Part shown: positions 1-8,974 of the stretch, one piece after another
How positions within the stretch are numbered: position 1 is the stretch's first letter
Layout: each line of letters begins with the position of its first letter
Assembly (NCBI GenBank): GCA_947460875.1
Contig: CANHGR010000002.1
Span: 186,001-250,000 of the forward strand
Length of the DNA: 64,000 bases
Reading direction: 5' to 3'
Origin: Sphingobacteriaceae bacterium
GTDB lineage: Bacteria > Bacteroidota > Bacteroidia > Sphingobacteriales > Sphingobacteriaceae
Position numbers and translations under genes: made by a program
The notes under the pieces: generated by a model
Databases searched by the model: none
Told to the model about the DNA's origin: nothing
What the model saw: the letters and a program-made list of their open reading frames with translations, nothing else

Positions 1-393
1 TACTACGTTCCTGGCATAACAAGTATGCAGGCGGCTGGCTTAGATGATATTCCATTAACACACAGATCGTTAAGTGAAGGTATATGGATAATTACTGGTA
101 CCAAAAAAAGTGGCGCGCTATCTGATGATCTTCGTTGGGCTACGAAAAGTAATGCCACCGTAGTGATTTATATGGGGATGAAAAAGGCTCAACAAATCTC
201 AGATATATATATAGAAGAGGGCAAGGGGGAAATGCCTGTTACCGTGATCCAACATGCATCGCTTCCACACCAGAAATCGGCAGTAGGGAAGGTAAAGGAC
301 TTAACAGACATGATTGAGCGTAGCAAGTTGACACACCCTGCAATAATAATTATCGGTGAAGTAATTTCGCTAAAGGAAACTGAACAGGATTAG
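1..393 (+). CDS. cobA: Uroporphyrinogen-III C-methyltransferase (SUMT), C-terminal part
   Basis: The frame is open from base 1, so the gene starts before the window. The visible 130 codons match the C-terminal half of SUMT: VPGITSMQAAGL near the start, then IPLTHR, the TGTKKSG-type loop, VVIYMG and the PVTVIQHASLP strand typical of tetrapyrrole methylases. SUMT transfers two methyl groups from S-adenosylmethionine to uroporphyrinogen III, giving precorrin-2 for siroheme or cobalamin. The catalytic N-terminal portion is not visible, so fusion to a CysG-like domain upstream cannot be excluded. The gene is followed by a 48-base gap and a promoter box for the next gene, so it probably ends its own transcription unit. 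Family assignment is firm; the symbol is family-level. Confidence 0.88.
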   Translation, partial: YYVPGITSMQAAGLDDIPLTHRSLSEGIWIITGTKKSGALSDDLRWATKSNATVVIYMGMKKAQQISDIYIEEGKGEMPVTVIQHASLPHQKSAVGKVKDLTDMIERSKLTHPAIIIIGEVISLKETEQD

Positions 394-429
394 TACAGCG
401 GATCTTCGCTGCACTCTCTCTTAAATATT

Positions 430-437
430 TATCTTCG
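430..437 (+). promoter_or_regulatory. -7 promoter box TATCTTCG of the lolD-like gene
   Basis: One mismatch to the Bacteroidota -7 element TAnnTTTG. The last G lies 5 bases before the A of the ATG at 442, so transcription would start at or next to the start codon. Confidence 0.45.
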
Positions 438-441
438 CGTT

Positions 442-1095
442 ATGTTACAGGCGATCGGAATTCAGAAATCGTATGGAAATCTTAAAATATTAAAAGGTGT
501 ATCCCTTGAAGTTAAATCCCGAGAGATTGTAGCAATAGTTGGTGCGTCGGGAGCTGGAAAAAGTACTTTACTGCATATTATGGGCAGTTTAGACCAGCCA
601 GATGCAGGTGAAGTTATCATTGAAGGAACTCAAATGAACATGCTCACGCAAAAAAAGCTAAGTGCGTTTAGAAATGAGCACATTGGCTTTATTTTTCAAT
701 TTCACCATCTTCTTCCTGAGTTTACCGCGCTTGAAAATATTTGTATCCCCGCATGCATCGCTAAAAAAAACAAGAAGCAAGCTGAGCTTAGTGCGATGGA
801 ATTGCTTTCCATGCTTGACCTTGCACACAGAGCCGGACATAAACCGGCAGAGCTATCCGGCGGAGAGCAACAACGCATCGCTGTGGCTAGAGCTTTAGTC
901 AACAAACCTTCCATTATATTCGCTGATGAACCATCAGGTAATCTTGATTCTGCGAATGCCCATAGCATGCACAATTTATTTGTGGAGCTTAGAGATAAAT
1001 TTGATCAAACATTCATTATTGTAACGCACAACGATGAACTCGCAACTATTGCAGATCGGAAAATTGTAATGAAAGATGGACTAATAAGTGTTTAG
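442..1095 (+). CDS. lolD: LolD-type ABC transporter ATP-binding protein
   Basis: A 217-residue ABC ATPase of the MacB/LolD/FtsE class. Walker A GASGAGKS is at about residues 34-41, the signature LSGGEQQR at about 138, Walker B IIFADEP with the LolD-type SGNLDS D-loop at about 155-167, and the switch His in IIVTHND. LolD powers extraction of lipoproteins from the inner membrane for transfer to LolA, working with LolC/LolE permeases. No permease gene adjoins it; a LolE-like permease on the minus strand at 53207-54427 could be the partner (inference). The ATG at 442 is supported by the promoter box ending 5 bases upstream. The HAD gene follows after 8 bases, so the two are probably co-transcribed. 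A MacB-type export role is the main alternative. Confidence 0.85.
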   Translation: MLQAIGIQKSYGNLKILKGVSLEVKSREIVAIVGASGAGKSTLLHIMGSLDQPDAGEVIIEGTQMNMLTQKKLSAFRNEHIGFIFQFHHLLPEFTALENICIPACIAKKNKKQAELSAMELLSMLDLAHRAGHKPAELSGGEQQRIAVARALVNKPSIIFADEPSGNLDSANAHSMHNLFVELRDKFDQTFIIVTHNDELATIADRKIVMKDGLISV

Positions 1096-1103
1096 GACTC
1101 CTT

Positions 1104-1715
1104 ATGATAAACTATAATGAGATCGACCCCAGCAAGAAGGCCTACATTTTTGAATTAGATGATGTGCTTTTTCCCGAGAAAGACTATCTGTTGCAAGTTT
1201 ATTATCTATTTGCCAACTTTATCGAGTACACGGAAACTTTTCCGCTATCAATAGATCTGACAGCATTTATGAAACTTTCATACGAAAGTATGGGGGCGGA
1301 CGGGATTTTCGAGCGCGCACAAGAGACCTTCGCGTTCGACGCAAAATATAAAGAGGAGTTTGAACGCTTACATCACACAGCTCGTTTGCCTTTAAAACTA
1401 TTGTTATACAAAGAAGCCCTTACGTTGCTCCAAGACATAGTGATTAACAGAAAAAATATTTTTCTTGTAACAAACGGTAAGCCTGAACAGCAGCTAAACA
1501 AAATACAGCAAATAGAGTGGAACGGACTTGAAGAATACTTGATAGTATATTTCGCAGAGGAATTAAAGCCAAAGCCTGATACTGAAGTTTTAGATTATAT
1601 TCTTGACAGATATGGTCTGAAAAGGAAAGAACTATTAATTATCGGCGGTACAGAAAGGGATCAGGAATTTGCTTCTGCCGCAGGAATAGACTATCTTGCT
1701 ATAAACGAACGATAA
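1104..1715 (+). CDS. HAD-superfamily protein with degenerate active site
   Basis: A 203-residue protein with the fold signature of haloacid-dehalogenase hydrolases. Motif I reads YIFELDDVLFPE, where the canonical form is DxD: the nucleophilic Asp is replaced by Glu17 while Asp19 is kept. Motif II is seen in FLVTNGK (Thr), motif III Lys in ELKPKPD. Motif IV reads IIGGTERDQEF, lacking the usual GDxxxD start. A normal phosphoaspartate mechanism therefore looks impaired. Closest families are the pyrimidine 5'-nucleotidase or YjjG/GmhB-like HADs. It lies 8 bases after the ABC ATPase gene and 3 bases before the S41 peptidase gene, suggesting one operon. The frame is intact with normal codon use, so it is not a pseudogene; it may act as a binding protein. 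Confidence 0.8.
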   Translation: MINYNEIDPSKKAYIFELDDVLFPEKDYLLQVYYLFANFIEYTETFPLSIDLTAFMKLSYESMGADGIFERAQETFAFDAKYKEEFERLHHTARLPLKLLLYKEALTLLQDIVINRKNIFLVTNGKPEQQLNKIQQIEWNGLEEYLIVYFAEELKPKPDTEVLDYILDRYGLKRKELLIIGGTERDQEFASAAGIDYLAINER

Positions 1716-1718
1716 AAA

Positions 1719-3197
1719 ATGTTAAACAAAGGGATCTGTATAATTATCGTACTTATCTCAGTATTTGCACTTGGCTGTAAGAAATACAAGGGTGCGCCGA
1801 GCGCTCCAATCAAATTGCCAACGCGCGAGGAATTAACCAAAGACTCAATCTTTCTTTATGCTAAAGAAATTTACTATTGGTTCGACGCTCTTCCTGACTA
1901 TCAGACCTTTATGCCTGGTGCTAAAGCCAATCCTGATTCGACAGTTTCGGCAATAAGCCGTTATAAGTTAAATCCAAAATTTAACCTTAACGATCCATAT
2001 AACAGAAACCGGTACCTGGACAAATATTCCTTTTTAGATGACGGCGGATTAGCAACCGAACTTGGAGGTATAGGCGGAGATTTCGGTTTTTCAATTTTTT
2101 ACAATGACGCCAATGATCTCAGGGTTAAATATGTCTATGAAAACTCTCCAGCAGCTCTTAACGGTCTCAAAAGAGGCTATCAAATAACTAAATTAAATGG
2201 GCGTACCGACCTTAATTATAACACCGCCGGCAGTGTCGATTTTGTGGTGAATGCAATTTTGAGTAGCAGCAGCTCATCGCTAACGATGACAGTAAAGGCT
2301 AATGATGGTACTACATCTGACATCAGTTTTACTAAGGGTACCTACGCAATTAATCCGGTCATTTATAAAAATGTCTACAGCGCCGGGAGTAAAAAAGTTG
2401 GCTATTTGGTATTTAACCGCTTTACAACAAATGCAGTGACAAAACTGGACGAGGCTTTTAGTTATTTCGCCACTAATAATATTAATGAGCTTATTGTCGA
2501 CCTTCGTTATAACGGGGGAGGATCTGTAGAAACTGCAGAAAATATCGCCAACTACATTGTTCCGTCATCACAAAACGGACGGGTAATGTCGAGAACTTAT
2601 TTTAATCAAATGATGCAATCAGGTACGGCAACCATACTGAAAAATCAAAAATTAAGATATAATGGTCAGCTGGTCTCTTTATTTGATTTTGACTTTACAG
2701 CTTCGGGAAATACGACGAATTTTACGAAGAAAGGCAGTCTAAACCTTCGGCGCGTTTACTTTCTCGTTACCGGATCGACGGCTTCTGCCAGCGAACTGCT
2801 TATTAATAGCTTAAAGCCTACTATTGATGTTAAAACAATCGGCAGAAGAACTTATGGTAAGCCAGTAGGCTTTTTTGGAGTTCGAATTGACAAGTTTGAT
2901 CTCTATTTGGCTCAATTTCAAACAAAAAATCAATTGGATGAAGGCGACTATTTTGATGGATTACCAGTCGATAAGGATATTTTTGATGATGTTACGAAGG
3001 ATTTTGGCGACCCCACCGAAAAACTTTTACAACAAGCACTCAATTACGCAACCCTAGGGACATTTTCGAGTATTGATAAGGGTGTAACGTTAAAAGGATC
3101 TGCAAGTATGAGTGATGCTAAAGCAGCGGAGCTAACTTCTGAATTAGATCGTAATGAATTCAAAGGGATGATAAAATCAATGTTAACTGGTAGGTAG
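1719..3197 (+). CDS. S41-family C-terminal-processing peptidase, lipoprotein
   Basis: A 492-residue secreted peptidase. The N-terminus has a hydrophobic stretch ending in the lipobox FALGC (Cys20), so it should be lipid-anchored. A PDZ-like region follows at about 115-190 (ENSPAALNGLKRGYQI, KLNGR), then the S41 core with LIVDLRYNGGG. The catalytic dyad appears intact: Ser356 in TASASE and Lys381 in RTYGKP, 25 residues apart, as in CtpA/CtpB. It probably trims or degrades substrate proteins in the periplasm or at the outer membrane; the substrate is unknown. It is last of the three-gene run with the ABC ATPase and HAD genes, and converges on smc with a 9-base gap. Family call is secure. Confidence 0.9.
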   Translation: MLNKGICIIIVLISVFALGCKKYKGAPSAPIKLPTREELTKDSIFLYAKEIYYWFDALPDYQTFMPGAKANPDSTVSAISRYKLNPKFNLNDPYNRNRYLDKYSFLDDGGLATELGGIGGDFGFSIFYNDANDLRVKYVYENSPAALNGLKRGYQITKLNGRTDLNYNTAGSVDFVVNAILSSSSSSLTMTVKANDGTTSDISFTKGTYAINPVIYKNVYSAGSKKVGYLVFNRFTTNAVTKLDEAFSYFATNNINELIVDLRYNGGGSVETAENIANYIVPSSQNGRVMSRTYFNQMMQSGTATILKNQKLRYNGQLVSLFDFDFTASGNTTNFTKKGSLNLRRVYFLVTGSTASASELLINSLKPTIDVKTIGRRTYGKPVGFFGVRIDKFDLYLAQFQTKNQLDEGDYFDGLPVDKDIFDDVTKDFGDPTEKLLQQALNYATLGTFSSIDKGVTLKGSASMSDAKAAELTSELDRNEFKGMIKSMLTGR

Positions 3198-3206
3198 GCG
3201 CAGGCG

Positions 3207-6200
3207 CTACGCCACCTCACGCATATCCACTGCGACAACTCTAGAAATGCCTTGCTCAACCATCGTCACGCCATAAATAATATCTGTGCTGGCTATTGTT
3301 CTTTTATTGTGAGAGACGATGATGAATTGCGATTCGCTTGAGAATTCTCTGATAATATTATTGAACTTGTCGATGTTTGTATCATCAAGCGGTGCATCTA
3401 CCTCATCGAAGATGCAAAAGGGTGCGGGCTTGAGTAGATACAACGAAAAGAGTAGGGCAGTGGCTGTTAGTGTTTTTTCGCCACCAGAAAGTTGATTTAT
3501 GGATAATGGGCGTTTACCTTTAGGTCTCGCTAAAATATCAATATCTGATTCCAAGGGATTTTCTGGATCGCTCAAAATTAGATCGCAACTGTCTTCGTCA
3601 TTGAAGAGAGAGCGGAATACCTGGATGAAATTATCTCGAACAGCACCGAACGATTCCATAAATTTCTTTTTTGCTGTATCATCAATTTCTTTTATCGTTT
3701 CTAAAAGGGATATTTTCGCATCTGAAAGGTCTTTTTTCTGTTCCTGAATAAAGGCATAACGATCATCCATCTCTTTATAAGCGTCCATTGCCATCGGATT
3801 GATAGCGCCGAATTCATCAAGCTGTCGCTTGATCCTTGTCGTTTTTTCTTTTAATTCTTCTTCGTTGACGTATTCAAGTTCTTGACTATCAAGGAGATCT
3901 TCGATATCAATAGAAAACTCAACAGAAAGACGCTCTTTCAAACTACCTAGCTCAAGTTTGAGAGCATTTTTTTTGTCTTTTATCTCGTTGACGATAAATT
4001 CATTTTGCTCCTTCTTCCTACGAAGTTGGGCGATGATAGATTCTGACTCGCTGATGGCACCTTTTGACGTGTAATATTCCTGCTCCAATTCTTGCAAGCC
4101 TTTTTCAAATTCTTCCTTTTGAGTATACATGGCCAATAAATTCTCATCAAAATTAGTAGTGTGGTTAAGCGTTTCAGTGATACTGAACCTTGTCAATTCT
4201 AATTCCCTGCTATTATTATCTAACTGAATCTGAAGTGTTGACTGTTGCACATTTCTATAATCGATATCCTTTTCGATGCCCGATAGTTTGTTTTGTTGCT
4301 GATGAAACTTGATGTTTTCTTGATTATAGGTAGAAGAGTTCTCAGCTACGCGTTCAGCTTGAACATTAAACTCGTTTATAAATGATGTCAACTGAGCACT
4401 TTTTATCTCATTTTCAGTTTTTAGTGCGGTAAGTCTAGGGTTGGTATCGAAAAGTTCATTTTCGATTGCTCTGATCTTTTGTTCAATATCTTGCTTTCTG
4501 TTTTTGCTGCTTTCTATAAAAGCGATATACTGTTCTTGACGGGTTTTAACGGATACCAATTCATTCTTTAATCTATTGATATCTTGTTCGAGACTGCTAA
4601 TTTCCCCTTTTTTTGTTGATAATCTAAGGGCCACTAGTTTATTTTCTTCACCGCTTACGGTAGTTTTGCTTTTGTTGATTGAAGTTTCTAAAACTTTGAT
4701 CTCTTTACTCAGGTGCTCCAGATTTTTGGCGCGACCTATACGCCTTCCTTCAAATAAACCAACGGATCCTCCGGTCATACTGATTCGGGATTTATTGAAT
4801 TTGCCGGATGCACTGAGTACAATTATATTTTCACTAGGTAGGGAAGTTTGCATTTCATTTTCGTCACCCTGTGGTAAAAGAAAGACATTTTGAAGCAAAA
4901 GTTCGCAAAGGGACCTATATTTTGGATCTACAGTAATGACATCAAGTGCAGAAATCTTGTTCGGGTCTACACCGGTTTTTTTTAATTCGTGGATCGCCTC
5001 GAGGATAAAAAAACTGGCGCGACCCTTCGAAGAATCACTCAGAAGACGTATTGCTTGAACAGCATCCGACTGTTTATCGACCACATAATGGTTCATTACA
5101 GGTTCAAGATAATTTTCAATTGCGATTCGATACTCTTCCTTGCAAAAGAGGATATCTGAAAAAAGAGGAGCCTGGCGTGCCCATTCAGCATTCTTTTTGA
5201 GAAATCTGATAGATTCGGGAAAACCTTCCAAATTGTCGACCATAGACCTTGTAAGATTGTATTCGTTTTGTTTGGCATCAAGCTTACGGCTTTCGAGGTT
5301 GATAGTTTCCTTTTCAGCTGCGATGAGTTCTTCGGTGCTTGAAATATCCTCTTGCAACTTTTTCTCTCGTACCGCGCTTAACTCAAATTCATTTATAAAG
5401 GTTTGTAAGCGGCTGTCTAAATCGATAATTGCTTTATTGAAAGAGTCAATCTCAAGTTCTTTAGAGGTTGTATCCTCGGTATTTCGTACACTCTCTTGCA
5501 CCAGTGCATCCATTTGTATATTGAATATTGTAATCTCCTTTTCAGTTGTGTAAATTTTTTTCTGGAGATCGTTATCCTGGTGCTTCAATTGGTCGAGATG
5601 GTCTTTGGCGATTTGCTGAGTTTCACGCAGTAAGTCAAGCTGTTCTTTTTTCTCCTGAAGACTTTTGCTTACAGCTAATAGTTGTGACTTCTCCTGATTA
5701 AGGTCCTCTAAAAGTCTTTTTTGATTATATAGGACATGATTCAGCTGGTTTTTGTCAGTTTCAATAGTATCTATTAGTTTCTTCTCTTTGTCTTGCAAAA
5801 AGCTCAATTGCTGATTACGTATTTTCTTATCACTTTCGTAATCCCTTATTTTGGCGATAAACTCATTAGCGGCTTTCTGCTGAATTGAAAGGTTCTTTTC
5901 TTTGTTAAGGCTTTCTAATTTTTGTTTCTCGACAGAAGATTCTAGAAGACCTATTTCTGCGTTTATAGATAATCTTTCTGCAGAGTGGTTCTTTTCTCGT
6001 GCTTCAAGATCTTCGAGGCCTATGCGAAATCCAATAATTCGAAAAGACGCGAGTGTTATACTTAACAATTTGTATTGCTCTTTGATTTTATAGTAGCGTT
6101 CTGCCTTTTTCGCTTGGCCCTCTAATGTTTTAAGATTCTTTTCAATTTCGAAAAGCAGGTCCTCGACACGACTAAGGTCCAGCTCAGTGTCTTTTAGTTT

Positions 6201-6737
6201 GCTGAACGTCTGCTTTTTGCGTAGCTTATACTTTGAGATGCCAGAGGCTTCTTCAAATAATGCGCGTCGCGAATTTTCTTTATTGGCAATGATCTCATCG
6301 ATCATTTTTAGTTCAATGATCGAATAAGAGTCTGCGCCGATACCCGTATCCAGAAATAGATCTGTGATGTCTTTAAGTCTGCAAATAATATCGTTTAAAC
6401 GATATTCGCTCTCTCCCGTTCGATATAATTTACGAGTTAGAGTGACCCGGGAAAATTCAGTAGGAAGAATATTTTTCGTGTTATCAAATGTTAATGATAC
6501 TTCGGCAAGATTAGAAGCCTTACGGGATTTGGTGCCATTGAAGATAATGTTTTCCATCTTCTCAGAGCGTAACATTCGTGTACTTTGTTCGCCAAGCACC
6601 CAGCGGATGGCATCGACGATATTTGATTTTCCACAGCCATTAGGACCCACAATGGAAGTCACACCTTCATTAAAGTTAATGGTAATTTTATCACCAAAAC
6701 TTTTGAAACCTTTGATTTCCAGTTGTGTAAGCTGCAT
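3207..6737 (-). CDS. smc: Chromosome segregation ATPase SMC
   Basis: A 1176-residue protein from the chosen ATG, which begins MQLTQLEIKGFKSFG as expected for SMC; an upstream ATG at 6785 would add 16 residues that look unlike the family. Walker A GPNGCGKS is at residues 31-38. Two long coiled coils flank a hinge around residues 500-660. The C-terminal head has the signature LSGGEKT and Walker B PFCIFDEVDAPLDD. SMC forms the ring-shaped condensin with ScpA and ScpB that compacts and separates chromosomes. No scpA or scpB is nearby. The gene stands alone between convergent S41 and upstream phzF. The assignment rests on full-length domain order and size typical of bacterial SMC. Confidence 0.97.
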   Translation of the reverse strand: MQLTQLEIKGFKSFGDKITINFNEGVTSIVGPNGCGKSNIVDAIRWVLGEQSTRMLRSEKMENIIFNGTKSRKASNLAEVSLTFDNTKNILPTEFSRVTLTRKLYRTGESEYRLNDIICRLKDITDLFLDTGIGADSYSIIELKMIDEIIANKENSRRALFEEASGISKYKLRKKQTFSKLKDTELDLSRVEDLLFEIEKNLKTLEGQAKKAERYYKIKEQYKLLSITLASFRIIGFRIGLEDLEAREKNHSAERLSINAEIGLLESSVEKQKLESLNKEKNLSIQQKAANEFIAKIRDYESDKKIRNQQLSFLQDKEKKLIDTIETDKNQLNHVLYNQKRLLEDLNQEKSQLLAVSKSLQEKKEQLDLLRETQQIAKDHLDQLKHQDNDLQKKIYTTEKEITIFNIQMDALVQESVRNTEDTTSKELEIDSFNKAIIDLDSRLQTFINEFELSAVREKKLQEDISSTEELIAAEKETINLESRKLDAKQNEYNLTRSMVDNLEGFPESIRFLKKNAEWARQAPLFSDILFCKEEYRIAIENYLEPVMNHYVVDKQSDAVQAIRLLSDSSKGRASFFILEAIHELKKTGVDPNKISALDVITVDPKYRSLCELLLQNVFLLPQGDENEMQTSLPSENIIVLSASGKFNKSRISMTGGSVGLFEGRRIGRAKNLEHLSKEIKVLETSINKSKTTVSGEENKLVALRLSTKKGEISSLEQDINRLKNELVSVKTRQEQYIAFIESSKNRKQDIEQKIRAIENELFDTNPRLTALKTENEIKSAQLTSFINEFNVQAERVAENSSTYNQENIKFHQQQNKLSGIEKDIDYRNVQQSTLQIQLDNNSRELELTRFSITETLNHTTNFDENLLAMYTQKEEFEKGLQELEQEYYTSKGAISESESIIAQLRRKKEQNEFIVNEIKDKKNALKLELGSLKERLSVEFSIDIEDLLDSQELEYVNEEELKEKTTRIKRQLDEFGAINPMAMDAYKEMDDRYAFIQEQKKDLSDAKISLLETIKEIDDTAKKKFMESFGAVRDNFIQVFRSLFNDEDSCDLILSDPENPLESDIDILARPKGKRPLSINQLSGGEKTLTATALLFSLYLLKPAPFCIFDEVDAPLDDTNIDKFNNIIREFSSESQFIIVSHNKRTIASTDIIYGVTMVEQGISRVVAVDMREVA

Positions 6738-6839
6738 TTTTAATGGTTCCTGATAAAGGATTTTGGCACTGAATCCAGTCGACAATTTAAAGAATAAAAG
6801 AAACTAATTAAAATTTAATATGGAGATTATGTAGGGGTT

Positions 6840-7634
6840 TCAAATAGATATTTCTCCTTTTAAATAGGTCACTGCCTTGCCTGCCATTAGGACACGATCG
6901 CCCTGCCACTCACACCAAAGTTCACCCCTACGGGACGAAACCTGATAGGCATGTAGTTTTTTCTTTCCAAGTTTTTCTCCCCAATAAGGAATTAAGCTAC
7001 AATGGGAAGATCCTGTTACCGGATCTTCATTTACCCCTACGGCTGGTGCAAACATTCGCGACACGAAATCACTATTTTTTCCGGGCGCAGTAACGATTAT
7101 TCCAAGGGTATCGATTTTGCTTAAGGCGTTAAAATCAGGGTTGATTGCCAAAATATCTTCCTCTTTTTCAAAAATCACCAAATAATCTCTTGATTGTAAC
7201 ACTTGAACAGGCTTTACACATTTTAAAGCATCGATTAAGCCATCCGGCGCCTCGCATGCTACCGGCATACGTGAAGGGAAGTCCATTTGATAAGTCTCTT
7301 TATCTCTGCTTACAGTGAGCGTTCCTGCTTTAAGGGTGTGGAAATGTATCAACGCTTTATCATATCCGAGTTCAGAGAACAAAATATGTGCACTAGCCAA
7401 AGTCGCATGACCGCAAAGATCTATCTCTGCTTCAGGTGTAAACCACCTCAGTTCATAATCATGTCCTTGTTGAATAAAGAAAGCTGTTTCCGCAAGATTG
7501 TTTTCTGCAGCAATATGTTGCATCATTGGAGTAGGCAGCCATTCGGTGTTTAGCGGACAAATAGCAGCCGGGTTACCGCCAAATAATTTGTCTGTAAAGG
7601 CATCAGCTTGGTAAATAGGGATCTTTTTTATCAA
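6840..7634 (-). CDS. PhzF-family isomerase/epimerase
   Basis: A 264-residue PhzF fold protein. Family marks: IPIYQADAFTDKLFGGNPA at the N-terminus, the catalytic Glu49 in NNLAETAFF, the DLCGHATLASAH loop and the DPVTGSSHC motif near the C-terminus. PhzF relatives catalyse isomerisations like that of trans-2,3-dihydro-3-hydroxyanthranilate, but in non-phenazine producers the substrate is generally unknown; no other phz genes are here. The start is odd: no in-frame ATG lies near the expected N-terminus, and translation probably begins at TTG 7634 (followed by IKKIP); an in-frame stop lies eight codons upstream of it. It is separated by about 100 bases from smc and follows on the same strand. 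Confidence 0.88.
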   Translation of the reverse strand: MIKKIPIYQADAFTDKLFGGNPAAICPLNTEWLPTPMMQHIAAENNLAETAFFIQQGHDYELRWFTPEAEIDLCGHATLASAHILFSELGYDKALIHFHTLKAGTLTVSRDKETYQMDFPSRMPVACEAPDGLIDALKCVKPVQVLQSRDYLVIFEKEEDILAINPDFNALSKIDTLGIIVTAPGKNSDFVSRMFAPAVGVNEDPVTGSSHCSLIPYWGEKLGKKKLHAYQVSSRRGELWCEWQGDRVLMAGKAVTYLKGEISI

Positions 7635-7718
7635 AGAGTTTTTATCTATGATTTTTTACGTCAATATATTTTAATAGCACATTAAATATACAATAAAAGA
7701 GAATGTTCTACATGATAG

Positions 7719-7868
7719 CTTTATGGCTCCATCGTTTCTACGGATGCCAACGGTAGCTTTACCGCGTGGGTTAGCGCGACAGATCACGTTACAATAATAT
7801 TTTCCAACAACGCACTAGCAGGACTCGACCCCGAAAATGGTACTCTTAAAGCTTTAGTCATCAACTAA
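7719..7868 (+). pseudogene. C-terminal remnant of a secreted or surface protein
   Basis: The 318-base gap between phzF and the sigma-factor gene holds a 50-codon open stretch on the plus strand preceded directly by two in-frame stops (tga tag). It encodes STDANGSFTAWVSATDHVTI and a terminal DPENGTLKALVIN. From memory this resembles the beta-sandwich C-termini (AWVSA..TVTV.F.N...DP...T....V) seen on surface or fibre-like proteins in Bacteroidota. No start codon or signal peptide is present, so I read it as the tail of a lost gene. The rest of the gap shows only the sigma-gene terminator. Confidence 0.45.
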
Positions 7869-7897
7869 TATCTTCTCGCAAAAAACCTTAAACAAAA

Positions 7898-7926
7898 AAT
7901 CCGACGACTAACAAAGTCATCGGATT
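7898..7926 (-). terminator. Rho-independent terminator of the primary sigma factor gene
   Basis: A 12-base stem (AATCCGATGACT with AGTCGTCGGATT, one wobble) with a 5-base loop is followed on the minus strand by a T-rich tract. It lies 26 bases after the sigma-factor stop codon. Confidence 0.8.
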
Positions 7927-7952
7927 AAAAATTCGTTTTTTGTTCAAACAGT

Positions 7953-8813
7953 CTATCCCAAATAAGACTTCAAGATCTTACTCCTAGACGTATGTCTTAA
8001 ACGCTGCAATGCTTTATCTTTAATTTGTCTTACTCGTTCTCTTGTCAGGTTAAACTTCTCGCCAATTTCTTCTAAAGAAAGTGGATGATTTGTTCCTAAA
8101 CCAAAGAAAAGCACAATGATTTCGCGCTCACGCTCTGTTAAAGTTGATAAAGAACGTTTTATTTCTTCAGAGAGAGATTCGTTAATCAGGCTGCTATCTG
8201 TATTTGGATCATCATTCTCCAAAACATCCAATAGTGTATTTTCTTCACCTTGTACAAATGGTGCATCCATGGATACATGGCGGCCAGAGTTGCTAAGTGT
8301 ATCGGTAATCTTGTCTACTGTGGTTTCAAGTGTGTCTGCAAGTTCCTCCGGGGATGGCTCACGTTCATATTCCTGCTCAAGTCTTGAAAATGCCTTACTA
8401 ATTTTACTTAAAGATCCAACTTGATTTAATGGTAGACGCACGATACGCGATTGCTCTGCAATAGCTTGTAATATTGATTGACGGATCCACCACACTGCGT
8501 AGGAAATGAACTTAAAACCTTTAGTTTCGTCAAAGCGCTTTGCTGCTTTGATTAAGCCTAAATTGCCTTCATTGATCAAATCGCCAAGCGTTAAACCTTG
8601 GTTTTGATATTGTTTGGCAACAGAAACTACGAAGCGCAAATTGGTTTTTGTTAATCGTTCCAAAGCGGCTTGATCGCCTTCTCTGATTTTCTGCGCAAGA
8701 ATTACTTCTTCTTCTGCCGTAATTAAATCTACTTTTCCAATCTCATGTAAATATTTGTCTAACGACTGCGATTCACGATTGGTAATGGATTGGGTTATTT
8801 TGAGTTGTCTCAT
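7953..8813 (-). CDS. rpoD: RNA polymerase primary sigma factor (RpoD/SigA, Bacteroidota type)
   Basis: A 286-residue sigma-70 protein with region 1.2 ([20 protein letters not shown]), region 2 ([46 protein letters not shown]), region 3 and region 4 ending in [18 protein letters not shown]. The lack of region 1.1 and the length near 287 residues are typical of the Bacteroidota housekeeping sigma, which recognises TTG-N19-TAnnTTTG promoters. It has its own promoter box (8846-8853) and terminator (7898-7926), consistent with a monocistronic unit. Nothing unusual is seen in the DNA-binding residues by eye. An alternative primary-like paralogue is possible, but the sequence fits the essential copy. 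Confidence 0.95.
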   Translation of the reverse strand: MRQLKITQSITNRESQSLDKYLHEIGKVDLITAEEEVILAQKIREGDQAALERLTKTNLRFVVSVAKQYQNQGLTLGDLINEGNLGLIKAAKRFDETKGFKFISYAVWWIRQSILQAIAEQSRIVRLPLNQVGSLSKISKAFSRLEQEYEREPSPEELADTLETTVDKITDTLSNSGRHVSMDAPFVQGEENTLLDVLENDDPNTDSSLINESLSEEIKRSLSTLTEREREIIVLFFGLGTNHPLSLEEIGEKFNLTRERVRQIKDKALQRLRHTSRSKILKSYLG

Positions 8814-8845
8814 CTATAGTTTTAGTACCCCTGTGTAAAAGAATG

Positions 8846-8853
8846 CAAAGTTA
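8846..8853 (-). promoter_or_regulatory. -7 promoter box TAACTTTG of rpoD
   Basis: Exact match to TAnnTTTG on the minus strand, about 33 bases upstream of the rpoD ATG. No clear TTG is seen at the expected -33 distance. Confidence 0.55.
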
Positions 8854-8974
8854 AAAATATTTTAACCTTTAACGATAAAACAACAGAAATAGTTGTAGAA
8901 AGATTGAGTATTCTGAAAATAATTTCGTAATAAACGCTAAGCAAAAATCATTCCATTATGCTTCACTTGGATGT

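Noticed and set aside
5140-5553. Long plus-strand frames inside smc
   Set aside because: Coiled-coil codon composition leaves antisense frames open; smc is intact and fully accounts for the region.
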